Positions 11,819-23,197 of a stretch of DNA of 64,000 nt are shown piece by piece. Positions within the stretch are counted from its first letter, which is position 1. Each line of letters starts with the position of its first letter. Under the pieces are notes generated by a model. It ran no database searches, was not told the origin of the DNA, and worked only from the letters and a program-made list of their open reading frames with translations. The DNA is from Lichenostomus cassidix (taxonomy: Eukaryota; Chordata; Aves; Passeriformes; Meliphagidae). The position numbers were made by a program, and so were the translations under genes. The stretch covers positions 54,970,666 through 55,034,665 of the forward strand of contig CM039179.1 in NCBI GenBank assembly GCA_008360975.2, given 5' to 3'.

Positions 11819-12199
11819 AACAGACTCATACAGGTTGAAAAAGCTTTTATGATCATTGAGTCCAACCAGTACCCTAGCACTGCCAGTCCTCCACTAAATG
11901 GTGACAATGAGCACCGCATCACATCTTTTATGTATCTCCAGGGATAGTGACTCAGCCACTTCTCTGAGCTGTCTGTTCTAATGTTTAACAAGCATTTTGG
12001 TGAATAAATTTTTCTTAACATCCAATCTAAATGTCCCCTGGTGTCACTGAAGGCTATTTTCTCTCGTGTGTCACTTCTTACCTTGGAAAAGACACCCCCA
12101 CCTCACTGCAACCTCCTCTCAGGTGGTTGTATGGAGCTAAAAGATCCCCCTGACTTTTCTCCAGGCTAAACAACCAGCTGCCTCAGCCACTCCTAGTCA
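11819..12199 (-). mobile_element. CR1 LINE, 3' part (left half of a copy split by an LTR)
   Basis: Antisense CR1 3' region. It starts with the GGTTGAAAAAGCTTTTATGATCATTGAGTCCAACC block, followed by the 'cattttggtgaataaatttttctt' and 'tctccaggctaaacaaccagctgcctcagccactcct' blocks, all in the order expected for the reverse complement of a CR1 tail. It breaks off exactly at the LTR boundary at 12200 and resumes at 12656. Confidence 0.9.
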
Positions 12200-12655
12200 T
12201 GATAACATAGGGTTAAAATGTTTCTAAAATCATGGTAGCTAAAAGTAGGCCTTGGGAACGGGAGTGGGTATTGTATTTACTGCAAATGTTAAATCATGTG
12301 AAACTGCACCTGCTGTACCTGTATAAGTACATGAAGACATAGAATACGATGATTGCTTAGAAAATATTGGGAATTGTTTTAGCTAAATCATGTGGATTTG
12401 CACCTGGGTAATAAACCAGAAATATCATGGGAAGAGGGGGCTTGAAGTCATACTTGGGGGAAAACAATGAAACAATATTAAGTTGATGATTAACATATGA
12501 TTATACAACAGTTATGTAAGGGAAGGGTATAAAATGTATTCACTTCAAATCCATGTCGAAGTCAGATTTGGGGTCATCTTTACCCCTGGCTTCCGAGCTC
12601 ACAATAAAAGCACCTGCATATAATCATTCAGTGATTAGTGTTTTCCATGCAAACA
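12200..12655 (+). mobile_element. Solo LTR inserted in CR1, plus orientation, 4-bp TSD
   Basis: The 456-bp block begins TGATAACATAGG and ends TGCAAACA (canonical TG...CA ends). It is flanked by the direct repeat GTCA at 12196-12199 and 12656-12659, or AGTCA if the shared A is counted. A TATA box (TATAAAA, 12528-12534) and an AATAAA signal (12603-12608) give the plus orientation. Flanking CR1 sequence becomes continuous when the block and one TSD copy are removed. A 4-bp duplication is typical of gammaretrovirus-like (class I) elements; the class is inferred. No internal region remains, so this is a solo LTR left by recombination. Confidence 0.88.
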
Positions 12656-13165
12656 GTCAGACTTACATTCCGGGTCCTTCCCCAGCTCCATTGCCCTTCT
12701 CTGGACACACTTCAGCACCTCAATGTCTTTCTTGTAGTGAGGGGCCTGAAAATGAACAGAGAATTCAAGGTGTGGCCTCACTAGGGCTGAGTACAGAGGG
12801 ACAGTCACTTCCTTGGTCCTGCTGACCACACTATTCCTGATACAAGCCAGGATGCCATTGGCCTTCTTGGCCACTTGGCACCCTCTGGCTCATGTTGAGC
12901 TGGCTGTCAAAGAGCACCCCCAGGTCCTTTTCTGCTGGGCTGCTTTCCAGCCACTCTTTCCTCATCCTGTAGCTTTTCATGGGATTTTTGTGAGGCAAGT
13001 GTAAGAACCAGGCTTTTTGAACGTCATCCAATTGGCCTTGGCCATAGATCCAGCCTGTCCTACCCTCAGGCAGATACACTTCCACCCAAGGCAGTGTCAT
13101 CTGCCAGCTGACTGAGGGGGCACTTGATCCCCAGGACAGCACAAGAGGCAATAGTCTAGCATCCC
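12656..13165 (-). pseudogene. CR1 LINE, ORF2 reverse-transcriptase C-terminal remnant (right half of the split copy)
   Basis: This is the continuation of the CR1 interrupted at 12200. Minus-strand translation gives the CR1 ORF2 C-terminal signature: [46 protein letters not shown], and in another frame [21 protein letters not shown]. The change of frame between these blocks shows a frameshift near 12835-12870, so the enzyme is dead. The catalytic core lies further upstream in ORF2 and is missing because the copy is 5'-truncated at about 13165, as is usual for CR1. Confidence 0.9.
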
Positions 13166-13171
13166 CCTGCA

Positions 13172-13470
13172 ATGAGCATGAACATGTTCTACCAGATCAG
13201 GTTGCTCAGAGGCCCATCCAACCTGACCTTGAATGTTTCCAAGAATGGAACATCCATCACCTTCTGGGCAATCTGTTCTAGTGTTTCACCAGAGTCATTG
13301 TAAAAACCTTCCTTATTTCTAAATTTACCATCCTTCAGTGTAAAACCATTACCTCTTGTATTTTCATAACAGGACCTGCTAAAAAGTTTTCCCCATCTTT
13401 CTCTTAGGCCCTCTTCAAGTACTGAAAGGCCACAAGAAGGTTGAGTACCTCAGCCTTCTCATCCATTGTG
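13172..13470 (-). mobile_element. CR1 LINE 3' region fragment (second, older copy)
   Basis: Antisense CR1 blocks: ACCAGATCAGGTTGCTCAGA, CCCATCCAACCTGACCTTGAA, TTCCAAGAATGGAACATCCA, GGGCAATCTGTTCTAGTG, then TACTGAAAGGCCACAAGAAGG. They match the reverse complement of a CR1 3' region but lack the extreme 3' end. It covers the same part of the element as 11819-12199, so it is a separate insertion. The extra divergence suggests it is the older of the two. Confidence 0.85.
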
Positions 13471-16400
13471 ACCAGTTTGCCAGTCCTGCTTATGGGAGGA
13501 AAGCTTTGTTTGACTCTCATAGAGGTAATGATTATAACAACATAAAGGCTTGGTTCCCACACCTGATTTCATTGTGAACTCATGGTGCAGTCTTCTGAAA
13601 AAAATGGCTGAAATGAGGCGTCTGTGAAGAGGAGGAAAAAAAAATGAGAAAATATGTTTGCAAGTAAATAAAAGTAGCTTTCTTTGGATACTGAGCATTC
13701 AGGATTCACTAAATGATTGCACTCCCTCTTGATTAAGCAAGAGAGCAAATGGGAGTCTCTGGGCACATTGCAAGATGCACTTTTTCCGCTGGCTTCTCTT
13801 GGCAGCAGGAGGTTGATTTGAAAGCATAAAAAATGCTGACCATGAATATTCATTTACTTTATAAATCATCTTGCTTGACTATACTTACATCTGAGTTGAT
13901 GTCTCAGAAGCATTTTAATAAATAAGTTTACTTAAAAGAAGTTTATTGAAATTGTGAATTGTTCTTGACTGTTCAGGAATGATGTCAGAAGCTGAGCTCA
14001 GATCTGTAATATTAACCTTTAAAGCAGAACACCAATCAAGAACTCGATCACACAGCTGATATATTGAAGGAAAAGTTATTAAATGCTAAATACTTGTCAA
14101 CAGAGTGGGGTCAAGCAAATGCTTCATCAAAAGAAATATTTAAATATTTTATAATAAAAAGATCAAGATATTTTAAAATTTGCTGCTATTAGAGATATAG
14201 TGGAGAAATTAAGGTGAGTTGCTAAAAAGCAAAGAAACAAATAATAACAAGACAAATATTAAGTTTTCATATAATTTTGTATCTACTCTTTAAAGTAGTT
14301 TTACTGCCAATAGGATTGATTCAATGTAGAGCTGTAGTAAATGATGAATTTTACATGAATTTTTCAAATGAATACTGGACATATACAAAACAAGATGGGG
14401 GAGGGTGTTCTAGATTTTGGGTATTTCATTGATTGTAGGAAAATAGTTTTGCTCTTATTAAGTACAAAATCTTCTATTGAACCTATAAATATTTTAAAAT
14501 AAAAATAATATAAATAAAAATTATTTAGAAGACCTAGTATCTAAACAGATTACTTTCCTGTTTTATAACTCCATAAGATCTAAGGCAATTGAATAATCTG
14601 CTTCATGCAAATCTTTAGCTTGTGTACCAAGACACGGCTTGTTTACTCTTACAAAATATTGACAGCACAGAACAGACAGGAAGACACAATATTGACTATA
14701 CATCTATGGTCCACAGTATTTCAATAACATTCCTGTGCCTGTATTTCCGTTGTATCTAAATTTATTGAAGGGAAAAAAGAGGGGAAAAAAAAGACAAAAA
14801 ACCAAAGAAACAAAACTGCTCAAAGAGAAGAAATTAGGTGAAATTGGTTTTTATTACATTGATAAATTGAGCATGAAGAGCTATTATTTTAATTACTGTA
14901 TGGAAAAAGAGAAATCAGCCCAGATGACACGACTGAGTAGAGATTGCAGAGATAACATATGTTGTATCTCCTTCAGGCTCAAGTATTCAAGTATTCTCAA
15001 GTTGAGAGAGATTCAAAGGTTTCTACCTCTTAATAAAGACTGCAAAAAGTTAATAATTTACATTGTTTGTAAGGTGGTGATCCCATCCAGGCTTTTCCAG
15101 GAGAACATAGAAAGAGATTCTCAAAAACAGTTACCATGGAGATAGAAAATCAAAGAAAAATAATTATTACTTGGGGAAGAACCCAAATTTACATTTTTCA
15201 CTGTAGTAAAACTCAAAAAATCATTTAAAATGTGTTCTTCCTTCAAAAATCTCAATCTTATAATTTCCAAAGTATCATTGAGGAAGCAGATATCCAACAA
15301 TTTTAATGGCTTTTATTTTACTAATGAAGAAGAAATTTACTGGGCATAATAGAAAAAACTATATAATTAATATCAGCCTCTCTACTAAAGGTAGTTTCTC
15401 TGTCAGGGATGGGGGTGTCTGCTGTTCTACCAGGAAAAAAAGCAGAGAACTGATTGAGTCAGCTTGGAGGCCAGTTTTCCTAGACACAAATTTTGTTTTG
15501 AGCTCCTGCAGAGTTCCCTTACCAGACCACATTAACCAAGTATTATAAACTGGAAAAGATACTGGCTTATTACTTGTTTCAGAAAATGCTCAGCTTGTGT
15601 TGAAACTAATCACCCACTTAACAGAGGACTGCTGAGATTTGTAAAATCAATTCTCAACTTTTTGTAAATACAGTCTACTTTTGATGCATATGTCTTTGTA
15701 TGATCCTCTGGAAAGTAATCTTCCCATCTCTAACACATCATGCTTAAACCAAAACGCAAGCCAAATCATGCATATAATGTTTGAAGCTATGAAAAACAAC
15801 CCAATAACTGTTATAGCAGGATGGGGAAGAGAGTGTTAATTACTGATTAATGCCAGTAATTAATTAGCTTGCTGGCATGGTTTCAGTAAGCTAACAGTAA
15901 CTGAAGATGTTTGTTTCTGTTCTGGAGAATCTGAGCTCCTGTTTTATCAAAGAGGTTAAATCTTTCTGCATATGTGTGCTTTTTCCTGTCATTTTTCAAC
16001 TTTTTTTCAGAATCAATTACCTAAACTTTGTCAATCACATCACTGCTGTATTAGTTGCAGAACCTGTCAGCTACTGTCTGTTCCTTTGCAGATCTTTTCT
16101 TATTTAGCAGCATTTATTACATATGTATCTAAATTTTGTGCCTGTAAAAACATAAAATAATATTTATTTTTCTGGAAACTTTTTATCCCTGTCCATAACT
16201 GTCACCACAGAATGACAACAAACCTGACAGAATTACAACAAGCTTATATTTTACCTTTTTACAATTAAACATCTGTACAAAACTGATGTGAGATTAAATT
16301 GCCCATATTGTCCAGATGAAGAAAGGTTTTGTACTATATTTACACAAAATAGAAATTGAATTATCTCTCATTCTTTTTTTTTTCCCAGTAGGAAAGCATT

Positions 16401-16558
16401 TAAAGGAAATCTGAGGAAGAAGGTAGAATAAAGAAAAATTTGAGTGATACTAAAAGCAGCATGTAGAGTAAAACTTGCTTTATTTATTGCATTTTCTACT
16501 GCTGAAATTCTCCTAATGCCTATTCACCTGTCTGAATCAAACTCCTCTGTTTGCAACC
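13471..16558. other. AT-rich non-coding sequence, no gene seen
   Basis: No repeat family recognised. A 136-codon plus-strand ORF at 14735-15145 starts in an A/G-rich low-complexity run and has a lysine-rich, non-domain-like product. I treat it as chance. Confidence 0.45.
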
Positions 16559-16628
16559 CTTTTCTTTTTCTTTTTTTTTCCTTCTTTTTTCTTTTTTTTC
16601 TCTTTTAATTTTTTTTTAAATTTTTCTG
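16559..16628. repeat. Polypyrimidine (T/C-rich) low-complexity tract
   Basis: About 70 nt are almost entirely T and C (TTTCTTTTTCTTTTTTTTTCC and similar), broken by short A runs near the end. Confidence 0.9.
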
Positions 16629-18289
16629 TTCAGGTCCTGAGGTACAGATCATCACTAACTGCCATCTTCAGGCATTATTAGATCTAACATCTTATGCTGT
16701 CAAAGTTCAGATGACAGAATGGGAGCTGAACTGAATGTTGCAAGTGACACCTAATTGTTTCAGACCAGAAAGAGCCACAGGGCTCTCCTTAGTCAGCTCA
16801 GTCACATCAGAACATCACCTGTGAAATTTTTCAAGACCATATTTGGAACAAAACACATGGATACAAGAGGCCTTAGAGCACAGATTCCTATTGTTCCAAC
16901 AAATTAGAACCTTATTTGACTGTTTAGTTTTCCCTGAAAGGCTGTTCATGGCATGTCAGCTTCACAGGTGTCATGATACTCTTTCTGCTTGTCTTTAGGT
17001 TACCTTAGCAGTAGCATGTGGATAAATGCATGTAAGTGAATTAAAGGTTTTTTCATATCTTCTGTTCAGTATTTTGTTTGCATCCTACACAATTTCTATA
17101 ATGTTCTCCAGAAGACTCATCACTGAGATGATAAATGTCAATTTTTCAACTTGTTTATCCAGTCTGATTCACTTCTAATCCAATTTCTTTGAGAGGAGAA
17201 AACTAGAATTTTTTTCTCTATATTCTCATATAGTGATTGCTAGACCCATAAAACAAGAGTAAAGAACAGATACAGGCATGGCCTTTCCCATTCCTCTCCT
17301 ACTTGCCAAAAATGTTCTGGAGTCCTTAAGATCAAATGCTTTTCTTTGAAAATATAGTTTTAGCTATTCATTCAACTATTATCACCATTTGTACAAGCAT
17401 GGGATATGTTTTTTGTCAAGGAATGACAATCCCTTTTATTATTATGCTAAAACAGACTCAACTCTGAAACAGTTTCCTGTGAGTCAGCTTGCACTGGCTG
17501 TCTTCCTAATCTGTGCCATAAAGATTTCATTACAATTAATTGATTTTATGAATAAATGAAAAGCGTCTTCTGTAGCTTATTCTAATTCTACCACTTATGG
17601 AATGTACCTATAGCCAAAATTATCTCAAAAACTACTTACGAAGAACCAAGGTGATATTCAGTCTTACAAAATCAACTATCAAATTGTTCCAGCTCCAGGA
17701 TTTGACCCTGCACTAATTTCCATACCAGACTCTGTTTCCAAGTTCAAATGGAGTTAATAATAATGCAAAAGTCTTTCTGTGCTAAACTATCTTTTATTCT
17801 GATAGAAGTGGGTTCAAGCCATAGACAAAGCTTTGTTTCATGATAGCATCTATCAAGAAAGAATAAAGAAAAACTGCAGAAACAAAATCCTTGCCTGAAA
17901 ATCTGGGGATTTTTTCAAACTCACTGTGGAAGTGGGTTCCTATATAAAATCTGAATATCTGAATTTTAACTTGACAGTTGCTTGCATACAAATTGGCTCA
18001 TTTTGATCATCAGTTCTGTCCCTTGTGTGAATTTAAAGAGGTATCTTGTATTTTTAATTAAAAACAGAGCTAAAGAAGGAAAAGTAGAAGGTGAATTATT
18101 TGCTTTTTTTAAATTTATTTTCTTTCCTATAAACAATGACTAAAATGTGTAATATTGCTCCAAAGAGTGCATAGTTGCAGAACTCGTACTGAAGATGCTT
18201 CTTAGAGAAATGCATGTCAGCTGAGTGTGAGGGATTAATTTGATGTGAAAATGTACATTACTGATCATCATTTTATGTAAATAAGGAAG
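16629..18289. other. AT-rich non-coding sequence, no gene seen
   Basis: No supported gene or repeat-family match. Confidence 0.45.
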
Positions 18290-18450
18290 GACAGTGCAGT
18301 GATTAAGGCTCTGAGTAACTGAGGATAAGAGGCTTATATTTCTCCTTTATTAAAATCAATTTTTTTTGTGATCTTCAAGTCCTCAGAGAAACGTGTGAGG
18401 GTTGATTTAAAAAACCCTCCTCAGTTATTTATCTGAATTTTTTATATGAT
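18290..18450 (+). mobile_element. Possible old MIR-like tRNA-derived SINE remnant
   Basis: Two blocks occur in the order expected for a MIR-type SINE. GTGCAGTGATTAAGGCTCTGAG (about 18294-18315) resembles the tRNA-like head. CCTCAGTTATTTATCTGAATTTT (about 18418-18440) resembles the conserved core/tail block 'cctcagttt..tcatctgtaaaat'. The middle is not alignable by eye. This is a weak call. Confidence 0.3.
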
Positions 18451-21400
18451 TAAGTATCTCTAAGACTCTGAGTGCAAGGCTTTCAGGGTGTATATAGATT
18501 TTTTAGGAAGGCAGCTCGATCCATACCTGGGAAGATTACAGCCATATGAGCAGGACATTCACTAGTGTGGGTGCAGTCAGGAGCAAGGTACCACAGCTGG
18601 GTTACCAGCTGGTATTTGCACATCATGCTGGGGGACTCTAATCATACATGTTTGCTTGGAGAGAGAGCTGATATTCTGATGAAATAAAATGCAATAATAC
18701 CCTAAATACCTGTTTGCCATGTGTGAAATGGTAACAGTAGAACCTGTGAATTCAAAAGATTGTTTCAGTGATGAGCAGCATAAAAAGTTTTGGGGAGAAA
18801 TTATGTTTCATGCAAAAGATATCATATAAATATTCGAATACATGACTGTATAGGAAATTATGACAGTAAAATGTGAGTACAACTGTTTTGCGTCATAAGT
18901 AGCCTCATAAACATGATTCTGTTAGTGCCTGAACTTTGTCCACATGAGAGTGACTCTCTTCAAATGCATAATGTGATAGCATCCCTTGTGTGTCTTCTGT
19001 GTGATGAAGAAGCTCACAATATAAGCACAATGAAGAATTTATATCAGCAAATGATATGTATACCAGTCTGTTGGCATTATGATAAAGAAATTACTAATTT
19101 TCTAATAGAACTATAGTATTCTCATAAATAGAATTCTTGGTATTCTAGTAATTGCTAACATTTACAAACTAAATTACTATTGCGGCTAATTCTCATTAAT
19201 AGTATAGGTATAATTATTACAGGCAGAATATCTACCATTTTCTCTGATGTTATGTTCAACCTTCCATTTCCCCAGTGTGTTCTAAGACTGATATTTTCCA
19301 TTTTCCTTAAAAACACAAGAGCTGTTTGGGCAAATCATTGGTCCAAATAATTTTCCAGGAGGAATATGATGTGGTTTTAGGGAGGCATGGGGTGTCTTCC
19401 TCCTTACTCTTGAGTTTTTTTGGGATACTTTCATGTGTTTCCTAACAGCACCTTCTTAATTGGTCTTTGATTCCATTTTCTCTCAGATCTCCTCTATGTG
19501 GTACATTTTCTATATGTTGGGCACTTATTTTTTTTTTCCTGTTTTTATCTGTGAAGCCATCTGTACAGGTTGCACTCCAGAGGTGGTCACTAATTGCCCA
19601 CTGCTGCAGTGTTTATAGCCCTCGGCCTCTGGTATCATCCTGTTCTGCTCTCAAGCCCTCCTCCCATGGCCATCCTCTTCTGTGCTGCATTTGCATTACA
19701 GGTTCATAGGCAGCTCACATGGCACAGCAAGTCCAGAAAAAAACGTGGGAAGCCCACATTCTGAGGTTTGTCACGTTAAAGCAGACCTGTGTGACTAAGT
19801 GTAACATAAAGACTGCTCAGCCTCACCTGGTTGAGTTTAGATCATGGTACTCTAAAAGACACACTTCAACTATAAAAAATTGGTATTTTAGGTACGGACA
19901 TCATCCTAAAATTATAGATAACTCATATTGCCATATATACAATTATTTCAATTCTCTGCTGAGTTCAGTGAAAAAATTATGCTAAAATCAGTGGGATATG
20001 TGCCACCATACACCCCACTTGGAGTAAAACACCTCTTTGATATTCAGAATGAGTACCACTACTATGTTACACTTGTGAAGTACCACTCTAGAGCCTGAAA
20101 ATGATACTTCAGCGTGCACCTTAGAATGCAAGAATTTTCATAGTCCTCTCTATGTCTCCCACTGCCTCTCTGTGGATGGATGATTTTCATAAATAACAAT
20201 AGCTATAATTTTTGTAAAAATGTTTTGGGATTCTCTTTCATTCTCTTTCTGCTTTTACAGCAGTCTCTGCTGATTTCAAATGCAAAAAATTAATTTGGAT
20301 GCTTATATTAATATGTTAATTTATAATTCAATTTCACTCCATAGTATTAACTTCTGTGGCCACCTCTACATATATGGGCTACTGTAAACTCCACAGAACA
20401 CTTCTTATTGCTTTTAATACTGAATGCAGTATGCCATAGCACCTTTTTTTTTTTTATTTTAAATTGAAGTAATGAAAATAAGCCTAGATACCATTAGCTG
20501 ATGAGTTTTTAGAATGGATGGCATAAATTACACCTCAGATCAATTTTGCTAGCAATTTGTTACTCTTCAGGCAGAAATAGAGATGTTCACTCATTTTATG
20601 TCATAATATGCATTTTTGTTTGACCTGTAGTGTGAAAATGCTTTTTCAAAAACAGGAAGATGAAGAGATAGATAGACAATTTTTAGTAATACATATTTTT
20701 CTCTTATAAATCTTTGCATAAATTTTCATAACCAAAATAGTTTGCCTTATTTTCCCAGCAATTATCTTCCATCATTTTGTGAATTACTTGAGAGAGGTTA
20801 ATTCATAAGCAACAAAACTAACATTTTTAGTGCAGAAATTATTTTATCAAAGAAGTCCGAGTCCAGTTCCTAGCACAGATACCTATTGAATTAGACTTTA
20901 TTAAAAAAGAAAAATAAAAATCCAGAGACCAGCATGGCAGCATGATTATCTAGTTTTTTTCTCAACAAAGAAACCTATGTTTACCCACATGCAGTAATTG
21001 AAATATTTGCTTGCTGTTATGCTGGCCTTTTCTAACAAAAGTATTTTATGTTTTCTAGAATACCATAAAAAGATTATTTTTACATGTATGCCTATGCTAT
21101 TTTTCATATTCTAAGCCTCAGTTATATTATAGTAATTGCCAACTACTGAAGTATGTTTCATTTAGTATTAACTGTGCCTAGGGCATTGAGTAACTGGCAT
21201 GGCTGTGATATAAAACAGCAGAGGATGTGCGTCTCCTCACTTATGGGTACTCTTCTGTTTCAAATTAGTTCTTAAAAATTGCAGTCTAAGGCTGATATAT
21301 AAAATGTATTTCTGATAAAAATTCAATACCAGCAGGTCCCTAAAAAGAAAAATCTGAGATCTCAGTGTGGAATTTAGATATGTGACTAAGTAATGACTTT

Positions 21401-21837
21401 ATCTGTCACCTCTAGAAGTTGTTATACTTTTTGACACAGTTTTGCCACTGTTTTTACAAGTTAATTTGAAATCAGATGCCACGTGTTTTGGGAAAAAATA
21501 AGGAAGAAGGCACATAATCTTCAAAATCATTTCACAGAAGGATAATTGTGTCATTCATATCCATAGGCATTTATGGCAATAACACCCATCTTCCTGAAGG
21601 GCTGAAAGCTCCAGTAAGAGCCAGTTTTCTGGTTTTCTTGTCCCCTTTAAGTTAAATTCCTTTACCATTTGTACATCTAATTAATTTGACTGATATGTAT
21701 CTTACAAACTCATAATATGTTGTGCCAGTTCTTATACTTAGTTTCCTATCTTGAATTATGCTAGTCACATTGCTTTTGCAGTCTGTTCTAGTTAAGAGAC
21801 TGGTCTAAGCAACAGAGAAATATCCATGAATAAATAC
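18451..21837. other. AT-rich non-coding sequence, no gene seen
   Basis: No repeat family or convincing exon identified. It presumably forms part of the intron downstream of the minus-strand exon candidate at 21838-21912. Confidence 0.4.
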
Positions 21838-21912
21838 CTTTTTCCTGGGTTGTGGCGTTTGAATCTTTTCCATCTGCTGTTGTAGATACGCTTCTGTCAC
21901 CAGCCTAAGTGC
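21838..21912 (-). CDS. Candidate internal coding exon (75 nt) of an unknown minus-strand gene
   Basis: This is the best exon signal in the window. On the minus strand a strong pyrimidine tract (TCTTTTCTCCTCTGTTATCCTCAG) ends in the acceptor AG at 21913-21914. The donor is AAG|GTATTT at 21836-21837. The 75 nt between are exactly 25 codons. Only phase 0 is open: the other two frames meet stops within five codons. The peptide includes LRLVTEAYLQQQMEKIQ and ends PRKK, probably an amphipathic, helix-forming segment with a basic end. Two CpGs lie in the exon, unusual for this CpG-poor region. I do not recognise the family. Its phase is compatible with the candidates at 26952-27002 and, downstream, 5766-6011 or 1759-1866. 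Confidence 0.5.
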
Positions 21913-22570
21913 CTGAGGATAACAGAGGAGAAAAGATTTAGTTAAAGAAAGCTTTGTATGCTAAAGTCAGTCCTCATGATACTTTTATCGCTTCAGTGCT
22001 GACTTGGAAGTCAGGAGATAAGGGCCATGCGGGTAAGAAATACATAACAATAGAAAGGTGAGTATGCAGAAGAGTGAAATACTTTCAGAGCACTTCAGAA
22101 GTGTCTCTAATGAAGACACAGTATGGATTAAAATCCCTCACACGGCAAATCTGAGTGTGCTAGAGCTCCACCAAGTATGAAATTGACTCCTGCCCTTCCA
22201 ATGCAACACAATTGCACAGTTGTGCAGCAAATAGACTTCAAATCTGTGCCAAATGCTGCAATTCCCAGCTGTCCTTGTTGCACAGCTTCATAGAGACAAA
22301 AAACATTATTTTCTGTGTTTCTCTGTGTAAAAAAAACATATAGACATTGACATTGGACTCACTATTATTAATATCAGTATTACAGTATTTCTAGGAAGGT
22401 TTTATGAAGGGTAAAAGAAAGAGATGTCAAAATGTGTTACTTCAGATTACAGGGGATTAGGATGATTTGTGTTAGAAAGTGACAAGCAATACATAAATAC
22501 CTTTCACAAGATTTTAATAACCCATGTAAAAGTTAAATGCTGAAACTGATGGACCCATTTTATAAGCTTA
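21913..22570. other. Non-coding sequence between candidate exon and LTR
   Basis: No gene is called. A plus-strand 36-nt segment at 21997-22032 has an acceptor-like CTTCAG and a donor-like GTAAGA, but is too short to support on its own. Confidence 0.4.
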
Positions 22571-23197
22571 TGTTGTGGTTTTAAACCCAGCTGGAGATGA
22601 AACACCTCACAATTGCTCACTCAAACCCTCCTCTTCTCCCCGACCCCAGTGGAATGAGGAGAAGAATTGAAGCAAAATTTGTATGTTGAGATAGGAACAG
22701 TTTAATAATTGAAAATAAAGTAAAATATAATAATAATAGTAAAAGATAATAATTATAATGATAATAAAAAGGAAAAAATCAAGTGATGCACAACGCAATT
22801 GGTCACCATGCACTGACTTATGCCAGAACCCCCTTCCCAAACTCAGACTGGCTCCCCTTCCAGGAAAATCCTCCAAGTTTATGTACTGGGCAGGACACTG
22901 TGTGATGTGGAATATCCCTTTGTTCAGATTGGGTCACCTGTCTTGACTATGCTCCCTCAAAGGTCATTTTTGGGTTTTATTGGTTTTTTGGTTTTATTTT
23001 GGTTTTTTTCTTTGCATACCTCCTCACTGGCAGAGCATGGGACAAGGGAAAAAAGTCCTTGACTTAGGATAAACACGACTTAGTAAAAATAAAAAACATT
23101 TGCCTGTTTCCAACATAATTCTCATTCTGAATCCAAAGCACAGCACTGTAGCAGCCATTGAAAGGAAATCAACTCTACCCTAGCTGAAACCAGGACA
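22571..23197 (-). mobile_element. Solo LTR of an avian ERVL-type retrovirus, minus orientation, perfect 5-bp TSD
   Basis: The 627-bp block begins TGTTGTGGTTTTAAACCCAG and ends GAAACCAGGACA on the plus strand. It is flanked by identical GCTTA copies (22566-22570 and 23198-23202). Read on the minus strand it starts TGTCCTGGTTTCAGCT, carries a TATA-like TACATAAA at about 22877-22885, and has an ATTAAA polyadenylation signal at 22701-22706. It ends in the ACCACAACA-type terminus of a widespread bird LTR family. A 5-bp duplication is the usual signature of ERVL. The AAT-rich stretch at 22720-22775 is a known variable simple-repeat part of this family. ORFs at 22607-23062 fall inside it and are not genes. 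Confidence 0.92.

Noticed and set aside
14735..15145. 136-codon plus-strand ORF
   Set aside because: It begins in an A/G-rich low-complexity run, giving a lysine-rich start, and the rest has no motif, promoter or splice support.
21997..22032. 36-nt plus-strand micro-exon with CTTCAG acceptor and GCGG|GTAAGA donor
   Set aside because: Too short to judge, and on the opposite strand next to a stronger minus-strand exon. Good splice consensus by chance is common over 64 kb.
22607..23062. Several ORFs of 62-89 codons
   Set aside because: All lie within the ERVL-type LTR; the isoleucine/tyrosine run comes from its AAT repeat.
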